55,786 bases of DNA from Propionibacteriaceae bacterium (GCA_009779115.1 WREX01000003.1:1-55786), one strand, 5' to 3'; shown: positions 27,417-36,416, numbered from the stretch's first letter. Notes: generated by a model not told the origin, from the sequence alone. Translations and numbers: made by a program.

Positions 27417-28949
27417 TCACTGTCCAGTCAGGGTCGCCTGGATCTGTTGTTTGGCCGCATCCACTGTCGACTGGTCGGGAATCATGACGTAGAGCTTCTG
27501 CGTGGGATAGCTGTACGTGTATTCCGACCCGTCACCACCGGTGACCGAGATCGAGGTCGTGCTCCAGCTCTGACCGGTCGACAGTTGCTGGCGTACCTGC
27601 TCGGAGATCACATCTTGGGGCATTGAGGTCTGGATGGAATTCTGGATCGACGACAGGATGCGGGTGTACCCCACCAGGACGCTCGGGTTGGAGAGTTTGT
27701 TGATGACCCCCTCGATCACTCGCTCCTGGTTCTCACCGCGAATCCGGTCGCCCAGGGCGAAGTCGTGGCGATCGCGCGAGAAGGCCAGCGCCGCCGCGCC
27801 GTTGAGATGGTTCATCCCCTGGGTGAAGGTGTACCCGCCATAGGAGAAGTTGTACGCGGAGTTCACGTCGACACCGCCGAGGGCGTCGATGATGGTGACC
27901 AGCGACGAGAAGTTGATGCGCAGATAGTAGTCGATGTTGATACCGTAGAGGTCCTCCATGGTCCCCACCGACACATTGATCCCATAAACGCCGGAGTGGG
28001 TCAGCTTGTCCTTCAACCCGGTGGTGCCGCGCAACTGGACGTAGAAGTCACGCGGAGTGTTGACGAGGAGAACCTTGCCAGTCTTCGGATTGACGACCAC
28101 CAAGATATTGACATCGCTACGCGACCTCGTACTGATGCTGCCGTAGGTGTCGATCCCGCTGACATAGATGATGTACGCGCCGTCGGGATTGGTCATCGTC
28201 GTCGTCGGGCTGGGTGACGGCGAAGGCGGGGTGTTGGCCAACGAACTGTCGATCTCGAAACTGGTCAGAATCCTCAGCGTCCCGTAGGTGTCAGGGTCAG
28301 CATCGGAGAGAATCTGCATGAACGGATCTTCGATGACGATGCTTGTCACATCGGATCCCGTCAGAGCCGCGACCAGGGCCGTCCAGGTGGCACTGGACTG
28401 GAAACTGACATTGACCAAGGACGTCAGATGGGAGTGCACAGCGTCGGAGAGCGGATCGTTCGCGACTTCACCCATGGTCGTACCCGCTAATTGCGACACG
28501 TCAGTCGGCCCACTGGTCAGGACGACCACGTCATACAACACAGTGTCCGACGCCGGAGGCTGGATTTCCGAGGTGACCTTGAGGTAGTCAGACCCGACTT
28601 TGGCCACACCCACATTGGCGATCGCCAAGACGAGCGCCAGAATGGTCGACAACCAGAAACGGACCGGATGGCGTCGAGGGCGCGAGATGAGCAACAGGAC
28701 GACCGCGACAGCCACCAGGACGAAGTCGGTGATCACAGCCGGGATCATCATCCGTGCCGGAACGACGTGGGTCGTGCCCAGAATGACCACACCGGTCACC
28801 GCACAGGCGACCAGCACGAGGGAGATGATGATAGATGCGATCGACGGCCGCCTGGTCCGCTTCACCGGCTGCAGCCGATTCTCCGCGGGATCATCCACCA
28901 CTGCGTCTGGTGTCTGGTCGCCGAAGGCTCCCGAGTTGTTGTCATCCAT
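27417..28949 (-). CDS. LytR-CpsA-Psr (LCP) family glycopolymer-peptidoglycan ligase
   Basis: 510 residues. Three N-terminal membrane segments (roughly residues 36-115) and an extracellular accessory domain come before the LCP domain, an arrangement like streptococcal CpsA. The LCP motifs are SRSDVNILVVVNPKTGK, VNTPRDFYV, DKLTHSGVYG and FSRDRHDFALGDRIRGENQ, which carry the pyrophosphate-binding arginines and metal-binding aspartates. It transfers lipid-linked polymer to peptidoglycan outside the membrane. ATG 28949 follows GAGGA at eight bases. It is immediately beyond the glycan operon and in the same direction, so it is the likely attachment enzyme for the polymer made here. Confidence 0.9.
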   Translation of the reverse strand: MDDNNSGAFGDQTPDAVVDDPAENRLQPVKRTRRPSIASIIISLVLVACAVTGVVILGTTHVVPARMMIPAVITDFVLVAVAVVLLLISRPRRHPVRFWLSTILALVLAIANVGVAKVGSDYLKVTSEIQPPASDTVLYDVVVLTSGPTDVSQLAGTTMGEVANDPLSDAVHSHLTSLVNVSFQSSATWTALVAALTGSDVTSIVIEDPFMQILSDADPDTYGTLRILTSFEIDSSLANTPPSPSPSPTTTMTNPDGAYIIYVSGIDTYGSISTRSRSDVNILVVVNPKTGKVLLVNTPRDFYVQLRGTTGLKDKLTHSGVYGINVSVGTMEDLYGINIDYYLRINFSSLVTIIDALGGVDVNSAYNFSYGGYTFTQGMNHLNGAAALAFSRDRHDFALGDRIRGENQERVIEGVINKLSNPSVLVGYTRILSSIQNSIQTSMPQDVISEQVRQQLSTGQSWSTTSISVTGGDGSEYTYSYPTQKLYVMIPDQSTVDAAKQQIQATLTGQ

Positions 28950-28998
28950 GGGCACTGTCCTCACCTGTCCTGGTCAGGCGCCCGATGACGTCCCGGCC

Positions 28999-31128
28999 TC
29001 ACATCCGCTCAAGCCTACCATTCATGATTTGTGTCACATCCGCGACACTAGTCAAGGCGTATATCTGCTCCAGGGTCAGCTTGCGACCGGTCTCGTCCCG
29101 CAGGGGTACGCGCCAATTGGGGTACTCGTCGACAGTGCCGGGCTGGTTCTGGATGCGCCTGTCCCCCACCACGTCGGTCAGGGCCACGCCTTTCAGTTTG
29201 GCCGGGGTCCGCTGCAGGAAGCGATACAGCGCCAGCAAGATTTGATGGTGATCGGTCTCGCCAGGGGGCATGAGCGACAGCCGGGACAGTGTGTCCAGCA
29301 TCGCCTCCTGCTCACTGGCATCGCGTGCCACCTCGTCTTCGAGGGGTTCGGTCAGCAGCCCCAGTCGGTACCTCAAACTGACATGGTCGTGGGCGAGGTA
29401 GCCAAGAGTCGGGGGCAGATCGTGGGTCGTCACAGACGCCAAGCACAATTGCCTCCACTGCCGCGGTTCGAGTGGGTGGCCGTCCTCGTCGTTCTCGAAC
29501 CACACGACAGAAGTGCCCGCGATGCCGCGCCGGGCCAGGTAGTCGCGCGCCCAGGGCTCGGCCGTCCCCAAATCCTCCCCGATCACAGGTTTTCTGGCCC
29601 GGTACGCCTCCAGGGCCAAGATCCCGACTGTCGCCTCGTGGTCGTACCGAACATATGCCCCCTGGTCGGGCGTCATCCCGTCGGGAATCCACCACACGCG
29701 GAACAACCCCAATATGTGGTCGATGCGCAGAGCGCCGGAGTTGGACAGCATCGAGGAAAACATGGCCCGCAGAGGTGCGTACCCGGATTGCCTCAGACGA
29801 TCAGGACGCCAAGGTGGTTGCCTCCAGTCCTGGCCTGCCTGATTGTATTCATCTGGCGGGGCTCCCACACAGACACCAGAGGCGAACAGCCCTGGCATGG
29901 CCCACGTCTCCTCCCCGTCGGGGTCGACTCCCACCGCGAGGTCAGACATGACACCGATGCTCATCCCGACATTGGTGGCTGTGGCCTGGGCTTGCCGGGC
30001 TTGCAGCGAGGCGATCCACTGCAACCACATGTAGAAGGTGATAGCCGTGCTGTGACGTGTGGCGAATTCTTCGACTGCGGGCGAGTCCGGCGTCTGATAG
30101 GGCTTGGGCCAGTCCCGCCAGCGCTGCCCGTAGGTCTCCGTCAGCGCACACCACACGGCGTAGCGCGACAGGGACACCCCCTGGCGGTCGATGAAGGCCT
30201 GGAACTCCATCTGGCGGCTGGGACGAAGGCCCACCTGGAAGATCGCATTCAAGCAGTCTTTCTTCGCCCGCCAGACCGCGTCGCGCGGGATGTCGGTACT
30301 CGCTTGAGCCATCGTGTACGCCTGATGCCGCGACTGCTCCACCCGGGAACGCACCTCGTCGGAGGCGGCGGCGTACTCCTCGATCACCTCGGGGCGGATG
30401 TAGATCGGGTTGGTGAAACGCCTTGTCGCCGGGAAGTACGGGGAAGGCTCCATCGGGGCGATGACCTGGCTGGCATGGGTGGGATTGATCAAGACGAAGT
30501 CAGCGCCGTGACCGGTCTTCGCCCACACGGCCAGGTCCGCCAGGTCGGAGAAATCGCCCAGCCCCCAAGAGTTCTCGCCGTACACCGAATACAACTGGGC
30601 CATCAATCCCCACACTGATCCGGCACCGGTTCCGGGGATGTCCACGTGCGATGGTGTCACGATGAAGGATGTCTGACAGGACTGGTCGTCGCTCTCCAGG
30701 AAGAGCTGGTGATATCCCGGCTTGGCCCACACCGGCAGTTGGAAGGTGGCCCGGCCCACCCAGTGGTCACCGATCAGCCGATCGGGTTCCTGGTTGTCGA
30801 TCTGATCGAGGCTGAGGGTGGCCCCATCTTCCATCCGGACCCAGACATGGGCGGGGCGCCCGGCCCTCACGTGGACATGCACGGTGCCGACGTGGTTCTC
30901 CTCCACGACTACGCAGTCAGGCAATTGTTGTTTCCAGATACGCTCATCGGCTTCGACGAAGGCATTGTCAACCCAACCCTCGGTGCTGACATCCACTCCC
31001 AGTGCCTTCAGACAGGCGATCAGCGTCTCTTCTGAGGGTTCGCGGAAATGCCCCTTCCAGTCCCAGAATTCGGTCGCGATCCCGTACGAATGAGCGAGAC
31101 GAGCGATGCGCCGATCGGACGTTGGCAT
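28999..31128 (-). CDS. malQ: 4-alpha-glucanotransferase (amylomaltase)
   Basis: About 709 residues, the size of actinobacterial MalQ with its N-terminal extension. The GH77 catalytic core shows ALRIDHILGLFRVWW (nucleophile Asp near 468), KPVIGEDLGT (acid/base Glu near 518) and TTHDLPPTLGY (Asp near 569). WGLGDFSDLADLAVWA is another family block. It moves glucan segments between maltodextrins in the cytoplasm, in maltose and glycogen use. The open frame continues to 31218, but ATG 31128 gives the expected N terminus (MPTSDRRIARLAHSYGI). It lies 67 bp downstream of the RDD gene; no functional link to the glycan locus is seen. Confidence 0.95.
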   Translation of the reverse strand: MPTSDRRIARLAHSYGIATEFWDWKGHFREPSEETLIACLKALGVDVSTEGWVDNAFVEADERIWKQQLPDCVVVEENHVGTVHVHVRAGRPAHVWVRMEDGATLSLDQIDNQEPDRLIGDHWVGRATFQLPVWAKPGYHQLFLESDDQSCQTSFIVTPSHVDIPGTGAGSVWGLMAQLYSVYGENSWGLGDFSDLADLAVWAKTGHGADFVLINPTHASQVIAPMEPSPYFPATRRFTNPIYIRPEVIEEYAAASDEVRSRVEQSRHQAYTMAQASTDIPRDAVWRAKKDCLNAIFQVGLRPSRQMEFQAFIDRQGVSLSRYAVWCALTETYGQRWRDWPKPYQTPDSPAVEEFATRHSTAITFYMWLQWIASLQARQAQATATNVGMSIGVMSDLAVGVDPDGEETWAMPGLFASGVCVGAPPDEYNQAGQDWRQPPWRPDRLRQSGYAPLRAMFSSMLSNSGALRIDHILGLFRVWWIPDGMTPDQGAYVRYDHEATVGILALEAYRARKPVIGEDLGTAEPWARDYLARRGIAGTSVVWFENDEDGHPLEPRQWRQLCLASVTTHDLPPTLGYLAHDHVSLRYRLGLLTEPLEDEVARDASEQEAMLDTLSRLSLMPPGETDHHQILLALYRFLQRTPAKLKGVALTDVVGDRRIQNQPGTVDEYPNWRVPLRDETGRKLTLEQIYALTSVADVTQIMNGRLERM

Positions 31129-31195
31129 GAAAGACCCCAATTCAGTCAATAAATATTGGTTAAGCGTGTGTTCATGGTGGTGGGTCCGGGTGTGA

Positions 31196-31957
31196 CTACC
31201 CGTTCTGTGGGGGTACACCCCGGCTGCGCACCATCACAGTGTTGGCGAACACATCGGTCACGGATTGTTTGCGGCGGTGCCACAAGGGCATGACCGCGTT
31301 GAGCACGGCGATGATGACGAACAACCCACCGCCGGCGCTCAACAATGCCCAGCAGAACCCCTTCGACATCGATCTCAACCACCCGGGTTTCTCCACCTTG
31401 AACTCGGCAGGCGCCCCGGCGGCGATCAGCGACAATGGCAGTGGCGCCTTGATGGCTTTGATCCCACAGATCCGCTGGCCGAGAGTGGCTCCCCACGTAC
31501 CCAAGAAAATCACGCAGTACACCGCTGTCACACCCCCGGCGACAAGCGTCAATGACGAGGTGGCGTTCTGGAGAGCCGTTCCCGGCATCGCCCATGCGCC
31601 GCCTGCCACCATGCTCGCCTGAAAATCCGCGCTGTACGCCATGTACAAATCCCACCACCGACGCAGGAATCCGGGATACCCGATCACCAACACCAGTACG
31701 GTGACGACCCACGCGATGACGGTGTCGGCGATCCCCGAGCCGACTTTGCGCCACCATCCAGCCAGGGGCAGGTCCAGGGCAGGGTCGCGGACCTGGGATT
31801 TGGGCTGTGGCAGGCCAGGGCGTCTCAGGTCGATCGACCCGACGTTGCGGACCACCTGGGTCCACTTGATGCCATCCCAATAGCGCTCCCGCTCGGGGCG
31901 GGCAGGATCGGGGTACCACCCCTGGGGAGGGGAGGAAAGATCCGGCGGTGTGCTCAC
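31196..31957 (-). CDS. DUF2510-RDD family membrane protein
   Basis: 253 residues. It has an N-terminal DUF2510 motif (GWYPDPARPERERYWDGIKW), a proline-rich linker and then an RDD membrane domain with about three to four hydrophobic segments (ADTVIAWVVTVLVLVIGY, LVAGGVTAVYCVIFLG, FCWALLSAGGGLFVIIAVL). This domain pair is common in Actinomycetota and its function is not settled; transport or membrane organisation has been proposed for RDD proteins. The start is GTG 31957. It probably shares a transcript with malQ downstream. Confidence 0.85.
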   Translation of the reverse strand: MSTPPDLSSPPQGWYPDPARPERERYWDGIKWTQVVRNVGSIDLRRPGLPQPKSQVRDPALDLPLAGWWRKVGSGIADTVIAWVVTVLVLVIGYPGFLRRWWDLYMAYSADFQASMVAGGAWAMPGTALQNATSSLTLVAGGVTAVYCVIFLGTWGATLGQRICGIKAIKAPLPLSLIAAGAPAEFKVEKPGWLRSMSKGFCWALLSAGGGLFVIIAVLNAVMPLWHRRKQSVTDVFANTVMVRSRGVPPQNG

Positions 31958-32058
31958 CCCACTATTCTGCCAGAATCCACAACCTGATCACTGCTTGACA
32001 CCACACCGAATCCATGCGATCTCAACCGAGGCTCTCCGTGAGCAAACGTTCATGGATC

Positions 32059-32219
32059 AGCCCGAATCCACCGATCCATTGCTGCTGCGCGGCCCTGTGG
32101 AGGCACGCTGGCTCGTCGGGCGTCGCTCAACAGACGTCCAGTCTGCCCTCACGCCACCCGCCGACCCATCGCACCCCCACAGTGTCGCTCGCAACGCAAG
32201 CGATCGGTGGATTCGGGCT
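32059..32219 (-). ncRNA. candidate 161-nt rod-shaped structured RNA
   Basis: Perfect 18-bp inverted arms (32059-32076 and 32202-32219) close a segment that pairs almost throughout when folded by hand. Inside are TTGC/GCAA, GTTGCG/CGCAGC, CTGTGGGGG/CCTCCACAG, further pairs, and a CAGAC/GTCTG end loop. At least five pairs are G-U only on the minus strand and become A-C mismatches on the plus strand, which favours minus-strand transcription. The shape recalls 6S RNA, but no family is assigned. It lies about 100 bp upstream of the RDD gene, so it could also be a leader element. Confidence 0.45.
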
Positions 32220-32307
32220 CACCCTTGTGAGACCGGGTGCACTGGAGTGTCATCTGACGTACACTGTTGAAGCGTTGACCACGGGGAACCTGGTCAGCCC
32301 TTGTGCT

Positions 32308-32354
32308 CGCTACGCTGTCCGGCACTATCCACCATCATGCTGGGCAGCGTAGCG
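32308..32354 (+). promoter_or_regulatory. long hairpin just upstream of proB
   Basis: CGCTACGCTG (32308-32317) pairs perfectly with CAGCGTAGCG (32345-32354). The stem continues through a T-G pair and CCGGCA/TGCTGG to a 13-base loop, about 17 bp in total. CTTCTAGAAG follows directly. A separate TGACCA-N9-TGGTCA palindrome is at 32276-32296. There is no T-run. It may be an attenuator, an mRNA leader structure or the end of an upstream RNA. Confidence 0.45.
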
Positions 32355-32386
32355 CTTCTAGAAGATGAATCACCAGAGCGGCAGGT

Positions 32387-33547
32387 ATGACGACTGACGA
32401 AGCTTCGATCCGGAGCCACATCGCCACGGCGCGCAGGGTTGTGGTCAAGATCGGCTCATCCTCTCTGGCCTCGGCCAAGAGTGGGCTGGCCACCGAGCGC
32501 CTGGACGCCCTGGTGGATGTCCTGGCTCAGCGGCAGATCAGTGGATCCGAAATCGTGGTGGTCACGTCGGGGGCCATCGCAGCCGGGCTGAAGCCGCTCG
32601 GGCTCAACCACCGCCCCGTCGACGTCGTCCAGCAGCAGGCAGCCGCCGCGGTCGGCCAGGGGCTGTTGATGGCGGCTTATACCCACGCCTTCGCGACGTA
32701 CGGGATCCGTACTGCCCAGGTTCTCCTGACGATCGAGGACCTGGCTGAGAAGAACAGCTACACCAACGCCCTCCACACGTTCGGCGCGCTCACCCGGCTT
32801 GGCGTGGTCACTGTGGTCAACGAGAACGATACGGTCGCGACCAGAGAGATCCGCTTGGGCGACAATGACCATTTGGCAGCACTCGTGGCTGAATTAGTAC
32901 GAGCGGACGCCCTCGTCCTGCTCACCGACGTCGACGGGCTGTACACCGTCCATCCCCACCATCCTGAAGCGCAGCGGGTCGACTTCGTCGACGACGTCGC
33001 CAGCCTGCGCGCCGACGTGCTGCGGCCTGGTACGTCCGGTGTCGGCAGTGGCGGGATGGCCACGAAGGTCGAGGCTGCCCGGCTGGCGTGCACGGCCGGT
33101 ATTCCCGTGGGCCTGGCGAGATGGGACCAGGCCGGGCCCATGCTGGCCGGCGACCGGGTGGGGACCGTCTTCGCCGCGTCAACAAAGAGATATTCCCGGC
33201 GTCACGGATGGGCCGCCCACGCCAGTGCCGCACAGGGGCAACTGCACGTGGATGCCGGGGCCGCCAAAGCCCTGACGACGACTGCGGCCTCACTCCTGGC
33301 TGCTGGCATCAGCCAAGTCGAGGGGTCCTTCCACAGCGGGGATTCGGTCGAAGTGGTAGCCCCTGACGGGCAGGTCATCGCCCGCGGAGTGGTTGGATTC
33401 GACGCGGCCGATCTGCCCGAAATGCTGGGCCGTACCACCTCCGAATTGGCCGCAACCCTGGGGCCACAACATGCCAAACCTGTTATCCATCGGGACGATC
33501 TCGTCATGGCAGCTGACGTGTCCCCCCTACTGGGAAGAGTAATCTAA
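32387..33547 (+). CDS. proB: glutamate 5-kinase
   Basis: 386 residues. The amino-acid-kinase domain has VVVKIGSSSLAS, VVTSGAIAAGLKPLG, VNENDTVATREIRLGDNDHLAALVAELV (not quoted in full length use) and GSGGMATKVEAARLA. A C-terminal PUA domain follows from about residue 280. It phosphorylates glutamate with ATP, the first and feedback-controlled step of proline synthesis. Four bases separate it from proA, so the pair is one transcript. The start ATG follows GGCAGGT. Confidence 0.96.
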   Translation: MTTDEASIRSHIATARRVVVKIGSSSLASAKSGLATERLDALVDVLAQRQISGSEIVVVTSGAIAAGLKPLGLNHRPVDVVQQQAAAAVGQGLLMAAYTHAFATYGIRTAQVLLTIEDLAEKNSYTNALHTFGALTRLGVVTVVNENDTVATREIRLGDNDHLAALVAELVRADALVLLTDVDGLYTVHPHHPEAQRVDFVDDVASLRADVLRPGTSGVGSGGMATKVEAARLACTAGIPVGLARWDQAGPMLAGDRVGTVFAASTKRYSRRHGWAAHASAAQGQLHVDAGAAKALTTTAASLLAAGISQVEGSFHSGDSVEVVAPDGQVIARGVVGFDAADLPEMLGRTTSELAATLGPQHAKPVIHRDDLVMAADVSPLLGRVI

Positions 33548-33551
33548 ATCC

Positions 33552-34799
33552 ATGAGTTCTCCAGATTTCGCCCACCAGGCCCTGGCCGCACGCCAGGCTT
33601 CCATCGGCCTAGCCATCGCGACCCGAGCCTCCAAAGACAACGCACTGAACGCAATGGCCGATTCTTTGCTCGGCGCCGGATCCGCGATCCTGCCGGCCAA
33701 TGAGAAGGATGTCGAACGGGCCAAGAGCGCCGGTGTCACACCCGCTCTGATCGACCGGCTGACACTCAATCCGGCACGCTTGACCGCCATGTCCCAGGGG
33801 CTTCGGGATCTGGCCCGGTTGGCCGATCCGGTCGGAGAAGTGGTCCGCGGATGGCAGCTTGCGAACGGTGTCCACATCGACCAAGTACGTGTGCCCCTCG
33901 GTGTCATCGGGATCATCTACGAGGCTCGCCCCAACGTCACCGCCGACGCTGCTGGAATCTGCTTGAAATCGGGCAATGCCACCTTGTTGCGTGGGTCGTC
34001 GAGCGCACTTGAGTCCAACAGGGCCATCATCTCCGCCCTGAGGTTCGGTCTGGAGTCGTCAGGGATGAACCCGAATCTGGTCAACCTGGTCGAAGGCGGC
34101 CACGAGGTCACCACCGACATGATGAACGCGCGCGGTCTGGTCGACGTGCTCATCCCTCGTGGCAGTGCCTCCCTGATCAACGCGGTGGTCACCGGATCGC
34201 AGGTGCCTGTCATCGAGACGGGTAGTGGCAATTGTCACCTGTTCGTGGACATCAGCGCCGACCAGGACATGGCCGTATCGGTCATGCTGAACGCCAAGAC
34301 ACAACGGCCATCGGTGTGCAACGCCTTGGAGACGCTGCTGATCCATCAGAGCATCGCCGATTCCTTCCTTCCCAAGGCAGTCGACGCCCTGGTCGAAGCC
34401 GGGGTCCGCGTCCACGGAGATGCGGCCGCCTGTGCCCTCGACTCCCGGATCGACCTGGTTGCCGAAGATGGCTGGGACGACGAGTTCCTGAGCCTGGACA
34501 TCCGCATCGGTGTCGTCCCTGCCATCGACGAGGCGATCACCTTCATCCGCCGCCACACCTCCGGCCATTCGGAAACGATCATCACCAACGACGCCATCCA
34601 CCAGAAGCGCTTCACCACCGAAGTCGACGCCGCCTGCGTCCTGGTCAACGCCTCCAGCCGTTTCGTCGACGGCGGCGAATTTGGCTTCGGCGCCGAGGTG
34701 GGAATCTCCACCCAGAAACTCCACGCCCGCGGCCCGATGGCCCTACCCGAAATGACCTCCACCAAGTACATCGTCACCGGCAACGGGCAAGTACGATAA
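33552..34799 (+). CDS. proA: gamma-glutamyl phosphate reductase
   Basis: 415 residues of the aldehyde-dehydrogenase superfamily. LGVIGIIYEARPNVTADAA, then the catalytic cysteine at about residue 256 in KTQRPSVCNALETLL, and FGFGAEVGISTQKLHARGP are diagnostic. It reduces gamma-glutamyl phosphate with NADPH to the semialdehyde, the second step of proline synthesis. It is complete and of normal length, directly after proB. Confidence 0.96.
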   Translation: MSSPDFAHQALAARQASIGLAIATRASKDNALNAMADSLLGAGSAILPANEKDVERAKSAGVTPALIDRLTLNPARLTAMSQGLRDLARLADPVGEVVRGWQLANGVHIDQVRVPLGVIGIIYEARPNVTADAAGICLKSGNATLLRGSSSALESNRAIISALRFGLESSGMNPNLVNLVEGGHEVTTDMMNARGLVDVLIPRGSASLINAVVTGSQVPVIETGSGNCHLFVDISADQDMAVSVMLNAKTQRPSVCNALETLLIHQSIADSFLPKAVDALVEAGVRVHGDAAACALDSRIDLVAEDGWDDEFLSLDIRIGVVPAIDEAITFIRRHTSGHSETIITNDAIHQKRFTTEVDAACVLVNASSRFVDGGEFGFGAEVGISTQKLHARGPMALPEMTSTKYIVTGNGQVR

Positions 34800-34808
34800 A
34801 TGTGTGAC

Positions 34809-35080
34809 ATGCGCGGGATAATCGCCCGTTGACGCTTTCGCCAAGACTTGAAGCGGGTGCGCAAACGCAGTCGCGACCTGAACCTATTCACACGTTGATC
34901 GACCAGTTGCAACGGGAACAGCCCCTACCAGCCGCCTACCGAGACCATGCACTCGTCGCTGACTATCAAGGTTTCCGTGAATGTCACGTCCAGCCTGGTT
35001 GGCGGCTGATCTACCGGGTGAACCACGGGGAACTCATCTTGGTTTTGCAGCGGACGGGTTGGCACGCAGACCTTTTGTGA
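34809..35080 (+). pseudogene. broken YafQ/RelE-type mRNA interferase toxin
   Basis: Two frames together spell a YafQ-like toxin. Frame from ATG 34809 reads MRGIIAR, a TGA stop at 34830-34832, then RFRQDLKRVRKRSRDLNLF. A shift near 34880-34893 moves to the frame TLIDQLQREQPLP, YRDHALVADYQGFRECHV, then GWRLIYRV and LQRTGWHADLL. YafQ toxins cleave mRNA at the ribosome. With a stop and a frameshift this copy should be inactive. No partner antitoxin is next to it; proA ends ten bases upstream. Confidence 0.7.
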
Positions 35081-35438
35081 CAAGTGTGAACTGTGACGTC
35101 AACAACATTAAGCTAAACTTGATACACCGATCTGTTGCTACTACCCGTCCCCATATAGGTGCCCTGGCCCCATCGCATCGCGGTATCAGGCCGAGAGTCC
35201 CAGTAGGCAGGTGAATAGCAGTGCCATCATGAGGCCAAACGGGAAGTATCGGTTCTGAACAATGAACTTGAGCTGGGGGAATGATCATCACGCTTCAGAA
35301 GTCCCTAGGCTCATCCAGTCTGGACGCTGCGACCGTACTTCGACGAACTCACGACCGTGGCCGATAGACATCGGCACGGTGATCCACAGTGAGCACATGG
35401 ACGGTGTGAGTTGTATAGGACATGGTAGTGGAGTTTTT
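35081..35438. other. gene-free stretch between decayed toxin and PIN toxin
   Basis: Several short open frames are present on both strands but none has a recognisable domain, ribosome site or clear coding pattern. It is probably decayed sequence, in keeping with the broken toxin genes on either side. Confidence 0.4.
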
Positions 35439-35861
35439 CTAATCGCCGCGAAGGTAAATGTCGACGCGATCACTGGTCCAAGTTGGTACCCCCGAACCAA
35501 AGAAGTCGTTGTCCTCGGTCCATATTGGACAGTCCAAGGCGAGCGCAGCGGCAACGAATGGCCAATCCATGGGATCGCGGCCACCAATACGCTCCAGCGC
35601 GATGCTCTTCCAGACGCCGGTCACATCATCAGGTACCACTTCGACTACTGACCGAAGTCGGTCAAGAGAGGAGATCAACGGTACGGGATCGGCGCCGCGT
35701 TTCATGGCAATTACGGGCAAGTAGCGGGCGGCATCGAGAAAGGCAACCTCAGGAGTGAAGAAGGACACGTCTGCCCCGTGTCGGACGATGAGTTCACGGG
35801 CACGGACACCGAGTACTGCACGAATAAGAATGTTAGCATCGACAATGATCCTTCGGTGCAT
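35439..35861 (-). CDS. PIN-domain toxin (VapC-like ribonuclease)
   Basis: 140 residues. The PIN metal-binding acids are placed as expected: RRIIVDANILIRAVLG near the N terminus, a middle acidic block (FFTPEVAFLDAARY), and the C-terminal RDPMDWPFVAAALALD and IWTEDNDFFG. Such toxins cut RNA. ATG 35861 overlaps the antitoxin stop by one base (TGATG), so translation is coupled; the GTG three bases upstream is also in frame. It pairs with the Phd/YefM antitoxin rather than a VapB, a known combination. Confidence 0.83.
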   Translation of the reverse strand: MHRRIIVDANILIRAVLGVRARELIVRHGADVSFFTPEVAFLDAARYLPVIAMKRGADPVPLISSLDRLRSVVEVVPDDVTGVWKSIALERIGGRDPMDWPFVAAALALDCPIWTEDNDFFGSGVPTWTSDRVDIYLRGD

Positions 35862-36121
35862 CACGATTCCCGTGCCTGGGTCCTACGGGCGTTCGCGAAT
35901 TCGGCGACAGCGTCATCTTCGGTGATACCCAGTTCCACAAGGAGAGCGTTAGCTTTGCGAGCAGCTTCAGCGTATGCGTCGAGGTCGGCCTGCCGATCCC
36001 TGTTGACGGGAATGAACAGACCAACCGTTTGACCGTGACGGGTGATCGCCACAGGTTCAGTTTGATCGATGTATGCTGCCAGGTCTTCGCGGAACTCTCT
36101 CACGCCTGCCATCACGGTCAT
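35861..36121 (-). CDS. Phd/YefM-family antitoxin
   Basis: 86 residues. VREFREDLAAYIDQTEPVAI, then ITRHGQTVGLFIPV, is the classic Phd/YefM N-terminal fold that dimerises and binds operator DNA. The C-terminal part (RQADLDAYAEAARKANALL onward) should wrap the PIN toxin. ATG 36121 has AGGAG five bases upstream and is preferred to GTG 36127. It is first in the operon and probably represses it with the toxin through the palindrome upstream. Confidence 0.85.
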   Translation of the reverse strand: MTVMAGVREFREDLAAYIDQTEPVAITRHGQTVGLFIPVNRDRQADLDAYAEAARKANALLVELGITEDDAVAEFANARRTQARES

Positions 36122-36146
36122 GGCCACTCCTATCTAATGCGTACTC

Positions 36147-36158
36147 TTGTGTACACAA
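36147..36158. promoter_or_regulatory. palindromic operator of the Phd/PIN module
   Basis: TTGTGTACACAA is a perfect 12-bp palindrome 26 bp before the antitoxin ATG. It contains a TGTACA-like core similar to YefM operators. Autoregulation is inferred from position and family. The stretch from here to 36416 shows no convincing gene. Confidence 0.5.
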
Positions 36159-36416
36159 TACCACGCATGGGAATCCGCTTGCCCTTTACTGGTGGCCCAC
36201 GACCAGGTGGATGCATTCCTGATTCAAGCAACAGACGATTCCCGTGACAACCGGGGATGGTCGTCAGGGAGACATCACCAGTCGTCACGGGGGTATTCCT
36301 TGTTAGAAGCCCTGCGGCGCCGTATACGTCGATTACTTGTACCGGCCCTCTACCGAATTTTCTCGGCAAGGCCGGTCTTCGTTTTGAAAGGTTTCGGCGA
36401 AGGTAGAATAGGTTCC

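Noticed and set aside
28600-30618. 672-codon plus-strand open frame opposite malQ and the LCP gene
   Set aside because: It crosses two well-supported minus-strand genes, has no recognisable domain and a skewed Arg/Pro/His composition.
31146-31919. Alternative minus-strand frame overlapping the RDD gene
   Set aside because: The 31196-31957 frame has clear DUF2510 and RDD features; this one is an out-of-frame artefact.
35262-35651. Plus-strand frame overlapping the PIN toxin gene
   Set aside because: No domain, no ribosome site, and it runs antisense through a well-supported toxin.
36159-36416. Upstream part of the long frame that ends in the VbhA-like antitoxin
   Set aside because: The translation is featureless and the antitoxin family is about 60 residues long, which fits the ATG at 36417.
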